Below, piece after piece: positions 9,418 through 18,351 of a stretch of DNA of 64,000 bases. Made by a program: the position numbers and the translations under genes. Numbering within the stretch: the first letter of the stretch is position 1; each line of letters starts with the position of its first letter. This stretch comes from Rahnella bruchi (GTDB taxonomy: Bacteria; Pseudomonadota; Gammaproteobacteria; Enterobacterales; Enterobacteriaceae): NCBI RefSeq assembly GCF_003614975.1, contig NZ_QZWI01000015.1:62001-126000 (forward strand). Reading direction: 5' to 3'. Below the pieces are notes generated by a model that was not told where the DNA came from, did no database searches, and saw only the letters and a list, made by a program, of their open reading frames with translations.

Positions 9418-9780
9418 ATGAATAAACCCCCGATGATTTTTATTTTGTTTGTCCTGGTGATTGCGATTTTCGCCACCCGTCAGTATTTCCAGCAGCGGCG
9501 GACGAATGCTGATAATGATGCTGCGCCGCCGCGTTCGGTCAGCGTCGAGGTCACGGCCAAACGCGAATATTTATCCCCGAACCGTCGCTCACGTCAGCGC
9601 GAACATATTCCGGTCGAAGATAAGAAATATGAAGGATATTTCAAACCGCTGAGTGGCGGTTCAGAGATTAAATTGCAACTGGATGAAACAGCGTATAACA
9701 CACTGGCGAAGGGACAAAAGGGCGAATTAACTGTGAAAGGGACACGGTTTGTGTCCTTTACGGCGCAGGACGCGCCGTAA
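9418..9780 (+). CDS. yhhM: DUF2500 membrane-anchored protein YhhM
   Basis: This is a conserved enterobacterial protein of unknown function. One N-terminal transmembrane segment (PPMIFILFVLVIAIFA, residues 3-18) is followed by a basic cytoplasmic or periplasmic linker with RRSRQRE and a small beta-rich domain. That domain ends KGTRFVSF, the same ending as E. coli YhhM. The ATG at 9418 is preferred because its product aligns with E. coli (119-120 aa); an in-frame TTG at 9379 would add 13 unsupported residues. No clear Shine-Dalgarno sequence is visible. It converges on yhhL. Confidence 0.85.
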   Translation: MNKPPMIFILFVLVIAIFATRQYFQQRRTNADNDAAPPRSVSVEVTAKREYLSPNRRSRQREHIPVEDKKYEGYFKPLSGGSEIKLQLDETAYNTLAKGQKGELTVKGTRFVSFTAQDAP

Positions 9781-9789
9781 AGCGGAAAA

Positions 9790-10068
9790 CTATTTTTTAG
9801 CAGGCAACGGCGGCTGTTTTTTCTGCCACGCCATCAGCTCGAAGACGCCAAACAGGAAAATACGGGTTTGCAGCCACGGGCCGATGGTGTCCTTTTCCTT
9901 GCCCTGCGTGGCTTTAAGCAACATGACCTGCAAGCCGTGCATGAAGAACATGAACACAATCGCCACGTCTAAAAAGTATTTGATCGGCTTCGGGAAAGGG
10001 TGGATCAGGTTAAACGCCAGAAACGCCCAAATACATAACATCAACAACCGACCAATATTGATCAACAT
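9790..10068 (-). CDS. yhhL: DUF1145 membrane protein YhhL
   Basis: This is a 92-residue inner-membrane protein with three hydrophobic segments: ININIGRLLMLCIWAFLAF-like at the N-terminus, YFLDVAIVFMFFMHGLQVMLL in the middle, and IFLFGVFELMAW near the C-terminus. It matches the YhhL/DUF1145 family, whose function is unknown. Its start codon lies one base from the rsmD stop, so it is translationally coupled to rsmD, as in E. coli. Confidence 0.85.
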   Translation of the reverse strand: MLINIGRLLMLCIWAFLAFNLIHPFPKPIKYFLDVAIVFMFFMHGLQVMLLKATQGKEKDTIGPWLQTRIFLFGVFELMAWQKKQPPLPAKK

Positions 10069-10069
10069 C

Positions 10070-10681
10070 TTACAGCTCCTGTTCTGGTGAGCCGGTTTCA
10101 GGCGTCACATCGCGATGGTAAAGACGATAAGCAACTTGTCCGGCGACTTTTTCGCGGTGCAGCCGCCAGCTGGCGGGCACATCCAACGTCCCGTGCTCGG
10201 CTTCTGTTTCGACATAAATCCAGGCTTCATCAGCCAGCCACTGGTTTTGCTCCAGCAGGTTCAGGGTGTCTTGCAGAATACCTTTACGGAAAGGCGGATC
10301 GAGGAAAACCACATCAAAGGCATTTCCGGCTTTTGCCAGCCAGTTCAATGTATTGACGTTAAATACTTTCGCATCACCGGCGTTTAGCAGCGCCAGGTTT
10401 TTCTCTAACTGTTGCGCAACCGGGCGTTCGAACTCCAGCAATGTGGTGCTCGCCGCGTAGCGTGACAACGCTTCCAGACCCAGTGCGCCGCTGCCTGCAA
10501 AACAGTCCAGACAATGCGCGCCCTGTAAAACCGGTGCCAGCCAGTTAAACAGCGTTTCGCGTACGCGATCGGTGGTCGGGCGCAATCCCGGACTGTGTGG
10601 AACCGGAAGTTTGCGTCCGCGCCATTGTCCGCCAATAATTCGGATCTGGCCTGCGGCGGGAGTATTGGGTTTCTTTGCCAT
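10070..10681 (-). CDS. rsmD: 16S rRNA (guanine(966)-N2)-methyltransferase RsmD
   Basis: RsmD methylates N2 of G966 in 16S rRNA using S-adenosylmethionine, acting on assembled 30S subunits. The 203-residue protein shows the N-terminal RIIGGQWRGRKLPVP segment and RPTTDRVRETLFNWL. SAM motif I is LDCFAGSGALGLEALSR, and the catalytic motif IV is VFLDPPF. It lies on the strand opposite to ftsY, with a 226-bp divergent spacer. Length and neighbours are those of E. coli. Confidence 0.96.
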   Translation of the reverse strand: MAKKPNTPAAGQIRIIGGQWRGRKLPVPHSPGLRPTTDRVRETLFNWLAPVLQGAHCLDCFAGSGALGLEALSRYAASTTLLEFERPVAQQLEKNLALLNAGDAKVFNVNTLNWLAKAGNAFDVVFLDPPFRKGILQDTLNLLEQNQWLADEAWIYVETEAEHGTLDVPASWRLHREKVAGQVAYRLYHRDVTPETGSPEQEL

Positions 10682-10907
10682 AGTTCGCTTGTGTAATCCA
10701 AAGCCGTCGGGCTTCGTTGCATATCGTTTGGAAGGCTATTCTACCGGTGTGCGGGCATTGGGCAAATGTTTAACATTGTTGGTTGAAAAACCTCCGGAAT
10801 TCAATACGCGGGCGTGTTGCCTGAAAGGGAAAGTGTTAGACTGCCTGACCATAACCTTATTAATAATCCGTTCGCCAGTCATTAACGGCGAGGAGTGAAG
10901 TTGTAAA

Positions 10908-12443
10908 ATGGCAAAAGATAAAAAACGCGGTTTCTTCTCCTGGTTTGGCCGTGGCCGTCAGGAAGAAGAGCAGCAGAAGGAAGAAATCCACGAAGAACTG
11001 CCGGTTGTCGAAGAGCAACCTACCGGGACGCCTGCCGGTGAATCTGTCCATGAACCTATCCATGGAAAAACAGCTGAAGAACCCGGCGTGCCGGTTGAAC
11101 AGCATCCGGGCGAATGGGATGCCGCGGCATCGACGGAATCCGCTGCTGAAATCGCGCCTGTAGCTGAACCGGTCCCGCACGTCGAACCTGAGCCAGAAAT
11201 TGAACCTGAGCCAGAAGTGGAACCCGAGCCTGTCATTGAGCCGGAACCGGTTCGCGAGCAGGCTGCCGCTGAACTGGCAGAAGAAATTGTTCACATCACT
11301 GAGCAGGTTGCTGCACAGCCTGCCGTTGTTGAAGACGATCTTATTGAAGAAGACGTCGCTGAAGACGAGTTTGTTGAATCGGCTGCAGAAATCGCTGAAG
11401 ACCAACGTCTGGACGCCATTGATTATGTAGAGGATGCCGTCGCTGCTGAAGAACCACTGCCGGTAACGCTGGATCCCATCGTCGTTTTACCTGCCGGTGA
11501 AACGGAGCAGGAACGTCCGACCAAAGAAGGTTTTTTCGCACGTCTCAAACGCAGCCTGGTCAAAACCAAGCAAAATCTCGGTTCCGGCTTTGTCGGGCTA
11601 TTTCGTGGTAAGAAAATCGACGACGATCTGTTTGAAGAGCTGGAAGAACAGCTGCTGATCGCCGACGTTGGTGTCGAAACCACCCGCAAAATTATTGCTT
11701 CACTGACCGAACATGCTTCGCGTAAACAGCTGAAAGATGCTGACGCGCTGTACGGTAAGCTGAAGGAAGAAATGTCCGAAATACTGGCGAAAGTTGACGA
11801 GCCACTGGATGTCAGCGGGAAAACCCCGTATGTCATTCTGATGGTGGGTGTAAACGGCGTCGGTAAAACCACGACTATCGGTAAAATGGCGCGCCAGTTT
11901 GAAGCACAGGGTAAATCTGTAATGCTGGCGGCGGGCGATACCTTCCGTGCCGCAGCCGTTGAACAGTTGCAGGTCTGGGGTCAGCGCAACAAGATCCCGG
12001 TGATTGCGCAGCATACCGGTGCGGATTCTGCGTCTGTTATCTTCGATGCCATTCAGGCGGCGAAAGCCCGTAATATCGACGTGCTGATTGCTGATACCGC
12101 AGGGCGTCTGCAAAACAAAGCGCACCTGATGGAAGAGCTGAAGAAAATTGTTCGGGTGATGAAGAAGCTCGACGAAGATGCGCCGCATGAAGTGATGCTG
12201 ACGCTCGACGCCAGCACCGGCCAGAACGCGGTGAGTCAGGCGAAATTGTTCAACGAAGCCGTCGGGCTGACCGGGATAACGCTGACTAAACTGGATGGCA
12301 CCGCGAAAGGCGGCGTGATCTTTGCCATCGCCGATCAGTTCAGCATTCCGATCCGCTACATTGGTGTCGGTGAAGGTATCGAAGATTTAAGGCCGTTTAA
12401 GGCAGACGATTTTATTGAGGCACTTTTTGCCCGAGAGGATTAA
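10908..12443 (+). CDS. ftsY: Signal recognition particle receptor FtsY
   Basis: FtsY is the membrane-bound GTPase that docks SRP-ribosome complexes at the Sec translocon. The 511-residue protein has three parts. A basic membrane-targeting start (MAKDKKRGFFSWFGRGR) comes first. Then comes an acidic, repetitive A domain to about residue 200, including a run of EPEP-type repeats near residues 92-114. Last is the NG domain. GTPase motifs are GVNGVGKTTTIGK (G1), DTFRAAAVEQL, DTAGRLQ (G3) and TKLDG (G4). It leads the ftsY-ftsE-ftsX operon; ftsE starts 5 bp after its stop. Confidence 0.97.
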   Translation: MAKDKKRGFFSWFGRGRQEEEQQKEEIHEELPVVEEQPTGTPAGESVHEPIHGKTAEEPGVPVEQHPGEWDAAASTESAAEIAPVAEPVPHVEPEPEIEPEPEVEPEPVIEPEPVREQAAAELAEEIVHITEQVAAQPAVVEDDLIEEDVAEDEFVESAAEIAEDQRLDAIDYVEDAVAAEEPLPVTLDPIVVLPAGETEQERPTKEGFFARLKRSLVKTKQNLGSGFVGLFRGKKIDDDLFEELEEQLLIADVGVETTRKIIASLTEHASRKQLKDADALYGKLKEEMSEILAKVDEPLDVSGKTPYVILMVGVNGVGKTTTIGKMARQFEAQGKSVMLAAGDTFRAAAVEQLQVWGQRNKIPVIAQHTGADSASVIFDAIQAAKARNIDVLIADTAGRLQNKAHLMEELKKIVRVMKKLDEDAPHEVMLTLDASTGQNAVSQAKLFNEAVGLTGITLTKLDGTAKGGVIFAIADQFSIPIRYIGVGEGIEDLRPFKADDFIEALFARED

Positions 12444-12448
12444 TACGG

Positions 12449-13111
12449 ATGATTCGCTTTGAACAGGTCAGTAAAGCTTATCTGGGCGGACGACAGGCGC
12501 TTCAGGGCGTCAACTTTCACATCCAGCAAGCGGAAATGGCATTTCTGACCGGACACTCTGGCGCGGGTAAAAGTACCCTGCTCAAGCTGATTTGCGGCAT
12601 TGAGCGCCCGAGTGCCGGACACATTTTGTTTGGCGGCCATGACATCAGCCGTCTGAAATCCAGCGAAGTACCTTTCCTGCGTCGTCAGATCGGCATGATC
12701 TTTCAGGATCACCATCTGCTGATGGATCGCACCGTCTATGACAACGTAGCGATGCCGCTGATCATTTCCGGTGCCAGCAGTGAAGATATCCGCCGCCGTG
12801 TTTCAGCGGCACTGGATAAGGTCGGATTACTGGATAAAGCGAAAAACCTGCCCATCCAGCTTTCCGGCGGTGAACAGCAGCGTGTGGGCATCGCCCGTGC
12901 GGTGGTGAACAAGCCTGCGGTGCTGCTGGCAGATGAACCGACCGGTAACCTGGATGGCGAACTGTCAGAAGGCATTTTGCGTTTATTCGAAGAATTTAAC
13001 CGCGTGGGCGTCACCGTTCTGATGGCGACGCATGATGTGGGTCTGATCGCCCGTCGTAATTACCGCACGCTGACGTTAAGTCAGGGGCGCATGTCGGGAG
13101 GGATGTACTAA
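12449..13111 (+). CDS. ftsE: Cell-division ABC transporter ATP-binding protein FtsE
   Basis: FtsE is the ATPase subunit of the FtsEX complex, which sits at the divisome and activates septal murein amidases through EnvC. The 220-residue protein has Walker A GHSGAGKS, the Q-loop in [10 protein letters not shown], the signature LSGGEQQR, Walker [13 protein letters not shown] and the H-switch MATHD. Its stop codon shares a base with the ftsX ATG, indicating tight translational coupling. Confidence 0.97.
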   Translation: MIRFEQVSKAYLGGRQALQGVNFHIQQAEMAFLTGHSGAGKSTLLKLICGIERPSAGHILFGGHDISRLKSSEVPFLRRQIGMIFQDHHLLMDRTVYDNVAMPLIISGASSEDIRRRVSAALDKVGLLDKAKNLPIQLSGGEQQRVGIARAVVNKPAVLLADEPTGNLDGELSEGILRLFEEFNRVGVTVLMATHDVGLIARRNYRTLTLSQGRMSGGMY

Positions 13112-14091
13112 TGGCGAACAGTCCGAACCCGGCGAAAACCGCAAAAAGCGCCCGCGCAGCAAAAAGCAAAGCGTTGCAGGGCGGCTGGCGCGAACAGTGG
13201 CGCTATGCGTGGATGAATGCGCTGGCTGACATGCTGCGTCAGCCGCTGGCGACATTGCTCACGGTGATGGTGATCGCCATCTCCCTGACGCTGCCGAGCG
13301 TCTGTTATCTGGTGTGGAAAAACGTCAGTACCGCGGCTGAGCAGTGGTATCCGACGCCGCAGCTGACCGTGTATCTCGACAAAGCGCTGGATGATGACGC
13401 CGCAGAAAACGTGGTGAAAACCCTCAAAACCGAAGCGGGCGTGGATAAAGTTAACTATCTGTCCCGTGAAGAAGCGATGGGTGAATTCCGCAACTGGTCA
13501 GGCTTTGGTGGTGCGATGGACATGCTGGAGCAAAATCCGCTGCCAGCTGTGGCTATCATCACGCCTAAAATGAATTTCCAGGACTCAGCAACGCTCAACA
13601 CATTGCGTGATCGCGTGGCGGCTGTGCATGGTGTTGACGAAGTGAGGATGGACGACAGCTGGTTTGCGCGTCTTGCGGCGCTCACCGGGCTGGTCGGACA
13701 GATTGCCGCGATGATTGGCGCTCTGATGGTGATCGCCGTCTTCCTGGTGATTGGTAACAGTGTGCGTCTGAGCATCTTCAGCCGCCGCGATACTATCAAC
13801 GTCATGAAGCTGATTGGCGCGACCGACGGGTTCATTTTAAGGCCGTTCCTGAACGGCGGGGCAATGCTTGGTTTCACCGGTGCATTGTTGTCGCTGATCC
13901 TCTCAGAAGTGCTGGTACTGCGGCTTGAGAGCGTGGTGACGCAGGTCGCGCAGGTCTTCGGTACCACCTTTGACCTGCACGGTCTGGGCTGGGACGAAAG
14001 CTTACTGTTGCTCATCGTGTCCGCCATGATTGGCTGGATTGCCGCCTGGCTGGCAACGGTTCAACATTTACGACGATTTACACCACAGTAG
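13111..14091 (+). CDS. ftsX: Cell-division protein FtsX
   Basis: FtsX is the membrane subunit of FtsEX, with four transmembrane helices and a large periplasmic loop that recruits EnvC. The 326-residue sequence starts with a basic cytoplasmic tail. The first helix is near residues 45-65 ([19 protein letters not shown]), followed by the periplasmic domain (about 70-195). Three more helices complete the FtsX/MacB-type permease domain, with [15 protein letters not shown] between helices 2 and 3. It starts in overlap with ftsE. Confidence 0.97.
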   Translation: MANSPNPAKTAKSARAAKSKALQGGWREQWRYAWMNALADMLRQPLATLLTVMVIAISLTLPSVCYLVWKNVSTAAEQWYPTPQLTVYLDKALDDDAAENVVKTLKTEAGVDKVNYLSREEAMGEFRNWSGFGGAMDMLEQNPLPAVAIITPKMNFQDSATLNTLRDRVAAVHGVDEVRMDDSWFARLAALTGLVGQIAAMIGALMVIAVFLVIGNSVRLSIFSRRDTINVMKLIGATDGFILRPFLNGGAMLGFTGALLSLILSEVLVLRLESVVTQVAQVFGTTFDLHGLGWDESLLLLIVSAMIGWIAAWLATVQHLRRFTPQ

Positions 14092-14245
14092 CGATAATTT
14101 GCTATAATGTTCCCCTGCTGCTCAGTCTTTGTGTACAGGGGAACAGCCGATTCTTGCTTTTTCGCCCCATCATTTTCCTGCTTCCCCTGCAATGGCACAA
14201 ATTCACTATCCAATAGTCAGTCTGTCACATACAGTCTTCAGACTG

Positions 14246-14286
14246 TTGAATCTGCCCGTGAACTTTATGTAAAATTCGTGGTCGAA
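14246..14286 (+). promoter_or_regulatory. Overlapping sigma-70 and sigma-E promoters of rpoH
   Basis: A sigma-70 type pair TTGAAT (14246-14251), 18-bp spacer, TAAAAT (14270-14275) overlaps a sigma-E pair. The sigma-E pair is GAACTT (14260-14265), 16-bp spacer, TCGAA (14282-14286). E. coli rpoH P3 has GAACTT, 16 bp, TCTGA, and the intervening TAAAATxxxxGGTC is similar. The whole ftsX-rpoH gap (14092-14409) is otherwise without genes. Confidence 0.68.
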
Positions 14287-14409
14287 GAGCAGCGAATATG
14301 AAGGGCTCGGCGTTGCTTTGTTGTCGCCAATAATGGCCAGCAACGTAGCGGTATCATCCCGCAGCAACGTGGTATAAAACCTGCATTACGTCATACATGA
14401 GAGGCTTGA

Positions 14410-15267
14410 ATGACCAAAGAAATGCGCACTTTAGCATTAGTCCCCCAAGGTAGCCTGGAAGCCTATGTTCGGGCCGCCAATGCCTATCCTATGCTTACCG
14501 CAGAGGAAGAACGGGCACTGGCTGAACGGCTGCATTACGACGGTGATCTGGAAGCAGCGAAAGAGCTGATCCTGTCTCACCTGCGCTTTGTTGCTCACAT
14601 TGCCCGTAACTATTCAGGCTACGGTTTGCCACAGGCAGACCTTATCCAGGAAGGGAATATCGGCCTGATGAAAGCGGTTCGTCGCTTTAATCCGGAAGTT
14701 GGTGTGCGTCTGGTGTCCTTTGCCGTGCATTGGATCAAGGCAGAAATTCACGAGTATGTGCTGCGTAACTGGCGCATCGTGAAAGTCGCTACCACCAAAG
14801 CCCAGCGTAAATTGTTCTTTAACCTGCGCAAAAACAAACAACGTCTGGGCTGGTTCAGTCACGACGAAGTCGAGCACGTTGCCCGCGAACTGGGTGTGAC
14901 CAGCAAAGATGTGCTGGAAATGGAATCGCGCATGGCCGCTCAGGACATGACGTTTGATCCGACCCCGGACGATGAACCACGCGACGGCGCAGCGATGGCA
15001 CCGATGCTGTACCTGCAAGACAAGAGTTCTGACTTTGCAGAAACCATCGAAGAAGATAACTGGGATCAGGACGCGACCGACAAACTTTCCTGTGCAATGG
15101 AAGGTCTGGACGAGCGCAGCCAGGATATTATCCGTGCCCGCTGGTTAGACGACGAAAACAAATCGACCCTGCAAGAGCTCGCCGATAAATACGGTGTGTC
15201 CGCAGAACGTGTTCGTCAGCTGGAAAAGAACGCGATGAAAAAACTGCGTATGGCGATCGAAGCCTGA
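14410..15267 (+). CDS. rpoH: RNA polymerase heat-shock sigma factor RpoH (sigma-32)
   Basis: Sigma-32 directs RNA polymerase to heat-shock promoters and is controlled by mRNA structure, DnaK/GroEL binding and FtsH proteolysis. The 285-residue protein has region 1.2 ([13 protein letters not shown]), region 2 ([19 protein letters not shown] and the DNA-melting segment [24 protein letters not shown]) and the RpoH box [17 protein letters not shown]. Region 4 has a helix-turn-helix ([26 protein letters not shown]). The first codons (ATGACCAAAGAAATGCGC) match the E. coli downstream box, so thermosensor control is likely, though I did not fold the mRNA. Promoters lie 125-165 bp upstream. Confidence 0.98.
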   Translation: MTKEMRTLALVPQGSLEAYVRAANAYPMLTAEEERALAERLHYDGDLEAAKELILSHLRFVAHIARNYSGYGLPQADLIQEGNIGLMKAVRRFNPEVGVRLVSFAVHWIKAEIHEYVLRNWRIVKVATTKAQRKLFFNLRKNKQRLGWFSHDEVEHVARELGVTSKDVLEMESRMAAQDMTFDPTPDDEPRDGAAMAPMLYLQDKSSDFAETIEEDNWDQDATDKLSCAMEGLDERSQDIIRARWLDDENKSTLQELADKYGVSAERVRQLEKNAMKKLRMAIEA

Positions 15268-15287
15268 TCCCGTACTTTGCAGTAACG

Positions 15288-15320
15288 AAAAAGCGACCTT
15301 CGGGGTCGCTTTTTTTTTAT
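15288..15320 (+). terminator. rpoH terminator
   Basis: AAAGCGACC-TTCGG-GGTCGCTTT followed by eight or more T residues, 20 bp after the rpoH stop. This is a textbook intrinsic terminator and could also serve panM on the other strand. Confidence 0.92.
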
Positions 15321-15342
15321 GCCTGAAATCTGATGCCGGGGT

Positions 15343-15723
15343 TTACGGCTTCGTCCAGATATTCCCTTCCAGTGAAAACCCGCACGCCTGCATAAATGCA
15401 GGGGTGACAGCGTCGTCATCAGCTTTCATCGTCCAGCTTTTCACCTGTGGCAACTGCGCCTGCAAATCTTCCAGCAGATATAACCCGACACCGCGACGGC
15501 GCGTCACTTCTCGCACCAGCAGATCTCTTAGTTCAGCCTGATTGCCGTCGAGCGTAATTTTCACTGCGCCGAGAATACGTTCGTTAAACACCGCGGCAAA
15601 CAGAGCACGGTCATTTTGCAGGCTGGCTTGCCAGTCGCTTTCGGTTTGCTCCGGCCAGATTTTTGCCAGGTCGATGAGATCCTGCGCGCTGAGTGACGTC
15701 AGTTTTTGGATAGTTAATTTCAT
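15343..15723 (-). CDS. panM: PanD maturation factor PanM (PanZ)
   Basis: PanM is a GNAT-fold protein that binds CoA or acetyl-CoA and triggers self-cleavage of pro-PanD (aspartate decarboxylase). It then damps PanD activity as CoA rises. The 126-residue sequence starts MKLTIQKLTSLSAQDLIDLAKIWPE and contains REVTRRRGVGLYLLEDL, the acetyl-CoA pyrophosphate-binding motif of the family. It ends TPAFMQACGFSLEGNIWTKP. It sits between rpoH and the liv genes, as yhhK does in E. coli. In E. coli a second binding-protein gene, livJ, lies between rpoH and this gene; it is missing here. Confidence 0.92.
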   Translation of the reverse strand: MKLTIQKLTSLSAQDLIDLAKIWPEQTESDWQASLQNDRALFAAVFNERILGAVKITLDGNQAELRDLLVREVTRRRGVGLYLLEDLQAQLPQVKSWTMKADDDAVTPAFMQACGFSLEGNIWTKP

Positions 15724-16126
15724 GATGCGGAAGGTCAGAAAAAGGAGGTGTTTAGTGTAGCGGAATCCACTAAAAATCGGGCGTAACTTTTTTTGTACAG
15801 TAACAGGTCGAAAAGTTTTTTAGCGATCTCTGCATAAGCGATAAATGTTGGCTTTAATTAATAAAGCCAGTGTTAACCACTGATTGTTTAATTCCGCACC
15901 GCCTTTTCACCCAAATAAAATTCTGTTTACACCTCATATTTCTGATTGTGCTATTTGATTTGCAGAAGAAAATTCCTGTTTAATGATATGAATTATAAAG
16001 TCTTATTCAAAAATAAGACGAAATAAGCCGGTAACTCATTATTACTTATACCAAATTTCGTAAGTGACGATGTTTTGAACAGGCAAAAAAGAGCAAACCA
16101 CAACACACATCAAACGGGGTAATCGG
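15724..16126 (+). promoter_or_regulatory. AT-rich control region upstream of livK with overlapping dyads and a putative promoter
   Basis: This 403-bp stretch has no gene. A perfect dyad GGCTTTA-ATTAA-TAAAGCC lies at 15850-15868. It directly abuts a second dyad CAGTG-TTAAC-CACTG at 15868-15882. A possible sigma-70 promoter follows, TTGATT (15955-15960), 18 bp, TTTAAT (15979-15984), which would give a leader of about 140 nt. AT-rich dyads suit Lrp, the known regulator of E. coli liv genes, but the sites are not proven. Confidence 0.5.
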
Positions 16127-17239
16127 ATGAAAGTAACTAAGGGTAAGATCTGGCTGGCAGGTTGTATTGCAGTAGCAATGAGTCAGGCGGCATTCGCAAA
16201 AGACATCAAAGTCGCCATTGTTGGTGCAATGTCAGGTCCGGTCGCCCAGTACGGTGACATGGAATTTACGGGTGCAAAACAAGCCATCGCTGACATCAAC
16301 GCCAAAGGCGGCGTGAAAGGCGACAAACTGGTTGGCATAGAATATGACGATGCCTGTGACCCGAAACAAGCGGTTGCAGTAGCGAACAAAGTGATCAACG
16401 ACGGTATCCGTTACGTCATCGGTCATCTGTGTTCTTCTTCTACTCAGCCTGCTTCCGATATCTATGAAGACGAAGGCGTGCTGATGATCACCCCTGCTGC
16501 GACCAACGCAGACCTGACCACCCGTGGTTATAAAATGGTGATGCGCACCACCGGTCTGGATTCCGACCAGGGCCCGACAGCAGCAAAATACATCCTCGAC
16601 ACTATCAAACCAAAACGCATCGCCGTTGTGCATGACAAACAACAGTACGGCGAAGGTCTGGCCCGTTCTGTACAGGACGCGCTGAAAAAAGGCGGCGGCA
16701 ACGTCGTTCTTTTTGAAGGCGTGACCGCTGGCGACAAAGACTTCTCTACGCTGGTTGCGCGTCTGAAGAAAGAAAACGTCGATTTCGTTTACTTCGGCGG
16801 TTACTACCCGGAAATGGGCCAGATCCTGCGTCAGTCAAAACAGGCCGGTCTGAACGCGAAATTCATGGGTCCGGAAGGCGTGGGCAACTCCTCACTGTCT
16901 AACATCGCCGGTGATGCCTCTGAAGGTATGCTGGTGACTCTGCCAAAACGTTATGACCAGGTTCCGGCCAACCAGCCAATCGTAGATGCGCTGAAAGCCA
17001 AGAAACTGGATCCAACCGGCCCGTTCGTCTGGACAACTTATGCGGCATTGCAGGCGCTGACTACCGGTATGGAACGCAGCGGCAGCATGGAACCGGCTGA
17101 CATTGCTAAAAATCTGAAATCAGCTTCTGTGGATACCGTAATGGGCCCGCTGAGCTGGGATGAGAAAGGCGACCTGAAAGGATTCGAATTCGGTATTTTC
17201 GAGTGGCATAAGGACGGCACGTCTACCCCAATCAAATAA
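16127..17239 (+). CDS. livK: Branched-chain amino acid periplasmic binding protein LivK
   Basis: LivK is the periplasmic binding subunit that delivers leucine (and in LivJ types also isoleucine and valine) to the LivHMGF importer. The 370-residue precursor has a signal peptide ([24 protein letters not shown], cleavage before KDIKVAIVG). A type I binding fold follows, with [18 protein letters not shown], the disulfide-forming EYDDACDP...[14 protein letters not shown], and [13 protein letters not shown]. It is closer to E. coli LivK than LivJ by eye, but as the only copy here it may serve all three amino acids. GC-rich palindromes separate it from livH. Confidence 0.94.
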   Translation: MKVTKGKIWLAGCIAVAMSQAAFAKDIKVAIVGAMSGPVAQYGDMEFTGAKQAIADINAKGGVKGDKLVGIEYDDACDPKQAVAVANKVINDGIRYVIGHLCSSSTQPASDIYEDEGVLMITPAATNADLTTRGYKMVMRTTGLDSDQGPTAAKYILDTIKPKRIAVVHDKQQYGEGLARSVQDALKKGGGNVVLFEGVTAGDKDFSTLVARLKKENVDFVYFGGYYPEMGQILRQSKQAGLNAKFMGPEGVGNSSLSNIAGDASEGMLVTLPKRYDQVPANQPIVDALKAKKLDPTGPFVWTTYAALQALTTGMERSGSMEPADIAKNLKSASVDTVMGPLSWDEKGDLKGFEFGIFEWHKDGTSTPIK

Positions 17240-17248
17240 AGGGTCTCA

Positions 17249-17385
17249 ATTCCTCCCCTGCGAAGGGGAAGGCTATCACCGTTCTGCTCCCTCCCCTGCG
17301 AAGGGGAGGGTTGGGGTGGGGTATTAATGGCATCTTAGCGGTGTGAAAACCCCCTCCCGGTCTCCCTCTTCGCAGGGGGAGGAGC
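17249..17385. repeat. REP/BIME-like GC-rich palindromes between livK and livH
   Basis: Three copies of a palindromic unit with core TCCCCTGCGAAGGGGA occur here: 17251-17272, 17286-17310 and, inverted, about 17349-17385. The second and third form a 100-bp element with ends GCTCC...GGAGC, containing internal GGGGTGGGG and its inverted partner. A further copy lies between ugpB and ugpA. The layout resembles bacterial interspersed mosaic elements, which often stabilise the upstream message. Confidence 0.75.
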
Positions 17386-17424
17386 TATGCAAGTCTTCAA
17401 ACCCTTGATTAATAAGGATAGGGT

Positions 17425-18351
17425 ATGTCAGAGCAGTTCCTCTATTTCATTCAGCAGATGTTCAACGGCGTGACGTTGGGCAGTACTTATGCGCTGATCG
17501 CCATTGGTTACACCATGGTTTACGGCATTATCGGCATGATCAACTTCGCCCACGGCGAGGTGTATATGATCGGCAGTTATGTCTCCTTTATCGTAATCGC
17601 CGCTTTGATGATGATGGGTATCGACGCCAGCTGGTTGCTGATCGGTGCCGGTTTTATCGCCGCGATTGTGATTTCCAGTGCTTACGGCTGGAGTATTGAA
17701 CGCGTGGCGTATAAGCCGGTGCGTAACTCCAAGCGTCTGATTGCACTGATTTCTGCCATCGGGATGTCAATTTTTCTCCAAAACTACGTCAGCCTGACTC
17801 AGGGCTCGCGTGACCTTGCTTTACCAAGTCTGGTGACTGGCCAGTGGAAACTGGGCGAGGCGAATGGTTTCGCCGCGACGATCAGCACCATGCAACTGAT
17901 TATCTGGATCGTCACGTTTGTCGCCATGCTGGCGCTGACGCTGTTCATCCGTTATTCGCGTATGGGACGTGCCTGCCGTGCCTGCGCCGAAGATCTCAAA
18001 ATGGCCAGCCTGCTGGGGATCAGCACTGACCGCGTGATCTCGCTGACCTTCGTCATCGGCGCATTAATGGCCGCCGTCGCCGGTGTTCTGCTCGGTCAGT
18101 TCTATGGCGTCATCAACCCGTACATCGGCTTTATGGCCGGGATGAAAGCCTTTACCGCTGCGGTTCTCGGCGGTATCGGCAGCATTCCGGGCGCGATGAT
18201 CGGCGGCCTGATTTTAGGCGTGGCCGAAGCGCTGACCTCAGCGTATCTGAGCACCGAATACAAAGACGTGGTCTCCTTCGCACTGCTCATCGTGGTGCTG
18301 CTGGTGCTGCCGACCGGTATTCTCGGACGTCCGGAGGTTGAGAAAGTATGA
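17425..18351 (+). CDS. livH: Branched-chain amino acid ABC transporter permease LivH
   Basis: LivH is one of the two membrane subunits of the LivHMGF importer. The 308-residue protein has about eight hydrophobic helices. Family sequences include [36 protein letters not shown] at the N-terminus and the LivH/M signature [26 protein letters not shown] near residue 240. The start has AAGGATAGGGT upstream. Its last four bases (ATGA) overlap the livM start. Confidence 0.97.
   Translation: MSEQFLYFIQQMFNGVTLGSTYALIAIGYTMVYGIIGMINFAHGEVYMIGSYVSFIVIAALMMMGIDASWLLIGAGFIAAIVISSAYGWSIERVAYKPVRNSKRLIALISAIGMSIFLQNYVSLTQGSRDLALPSLVTGQWKLGEANGFAATISTMQLIIWIVTFVAMLALTLFIRYSRMGRACRACAEDLKMASLLGISTDRVISLTFVIGALMAAVAGVLLGQFYGVINPYIGFMAGMKAFTAAVLGGIGSIPGAMIGGLILGVAEALTSAYLSTEYKDVVSFALLIVVLLVLPTGILGRPEVEKV

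Noticed and set aside
17249-17385. Palindromes considered as a CRISPR array or integron site
   Set aside because: Units are imperfect, inverted and irregularly spaced, with no equal-length spacers and no cas or integrase gene.
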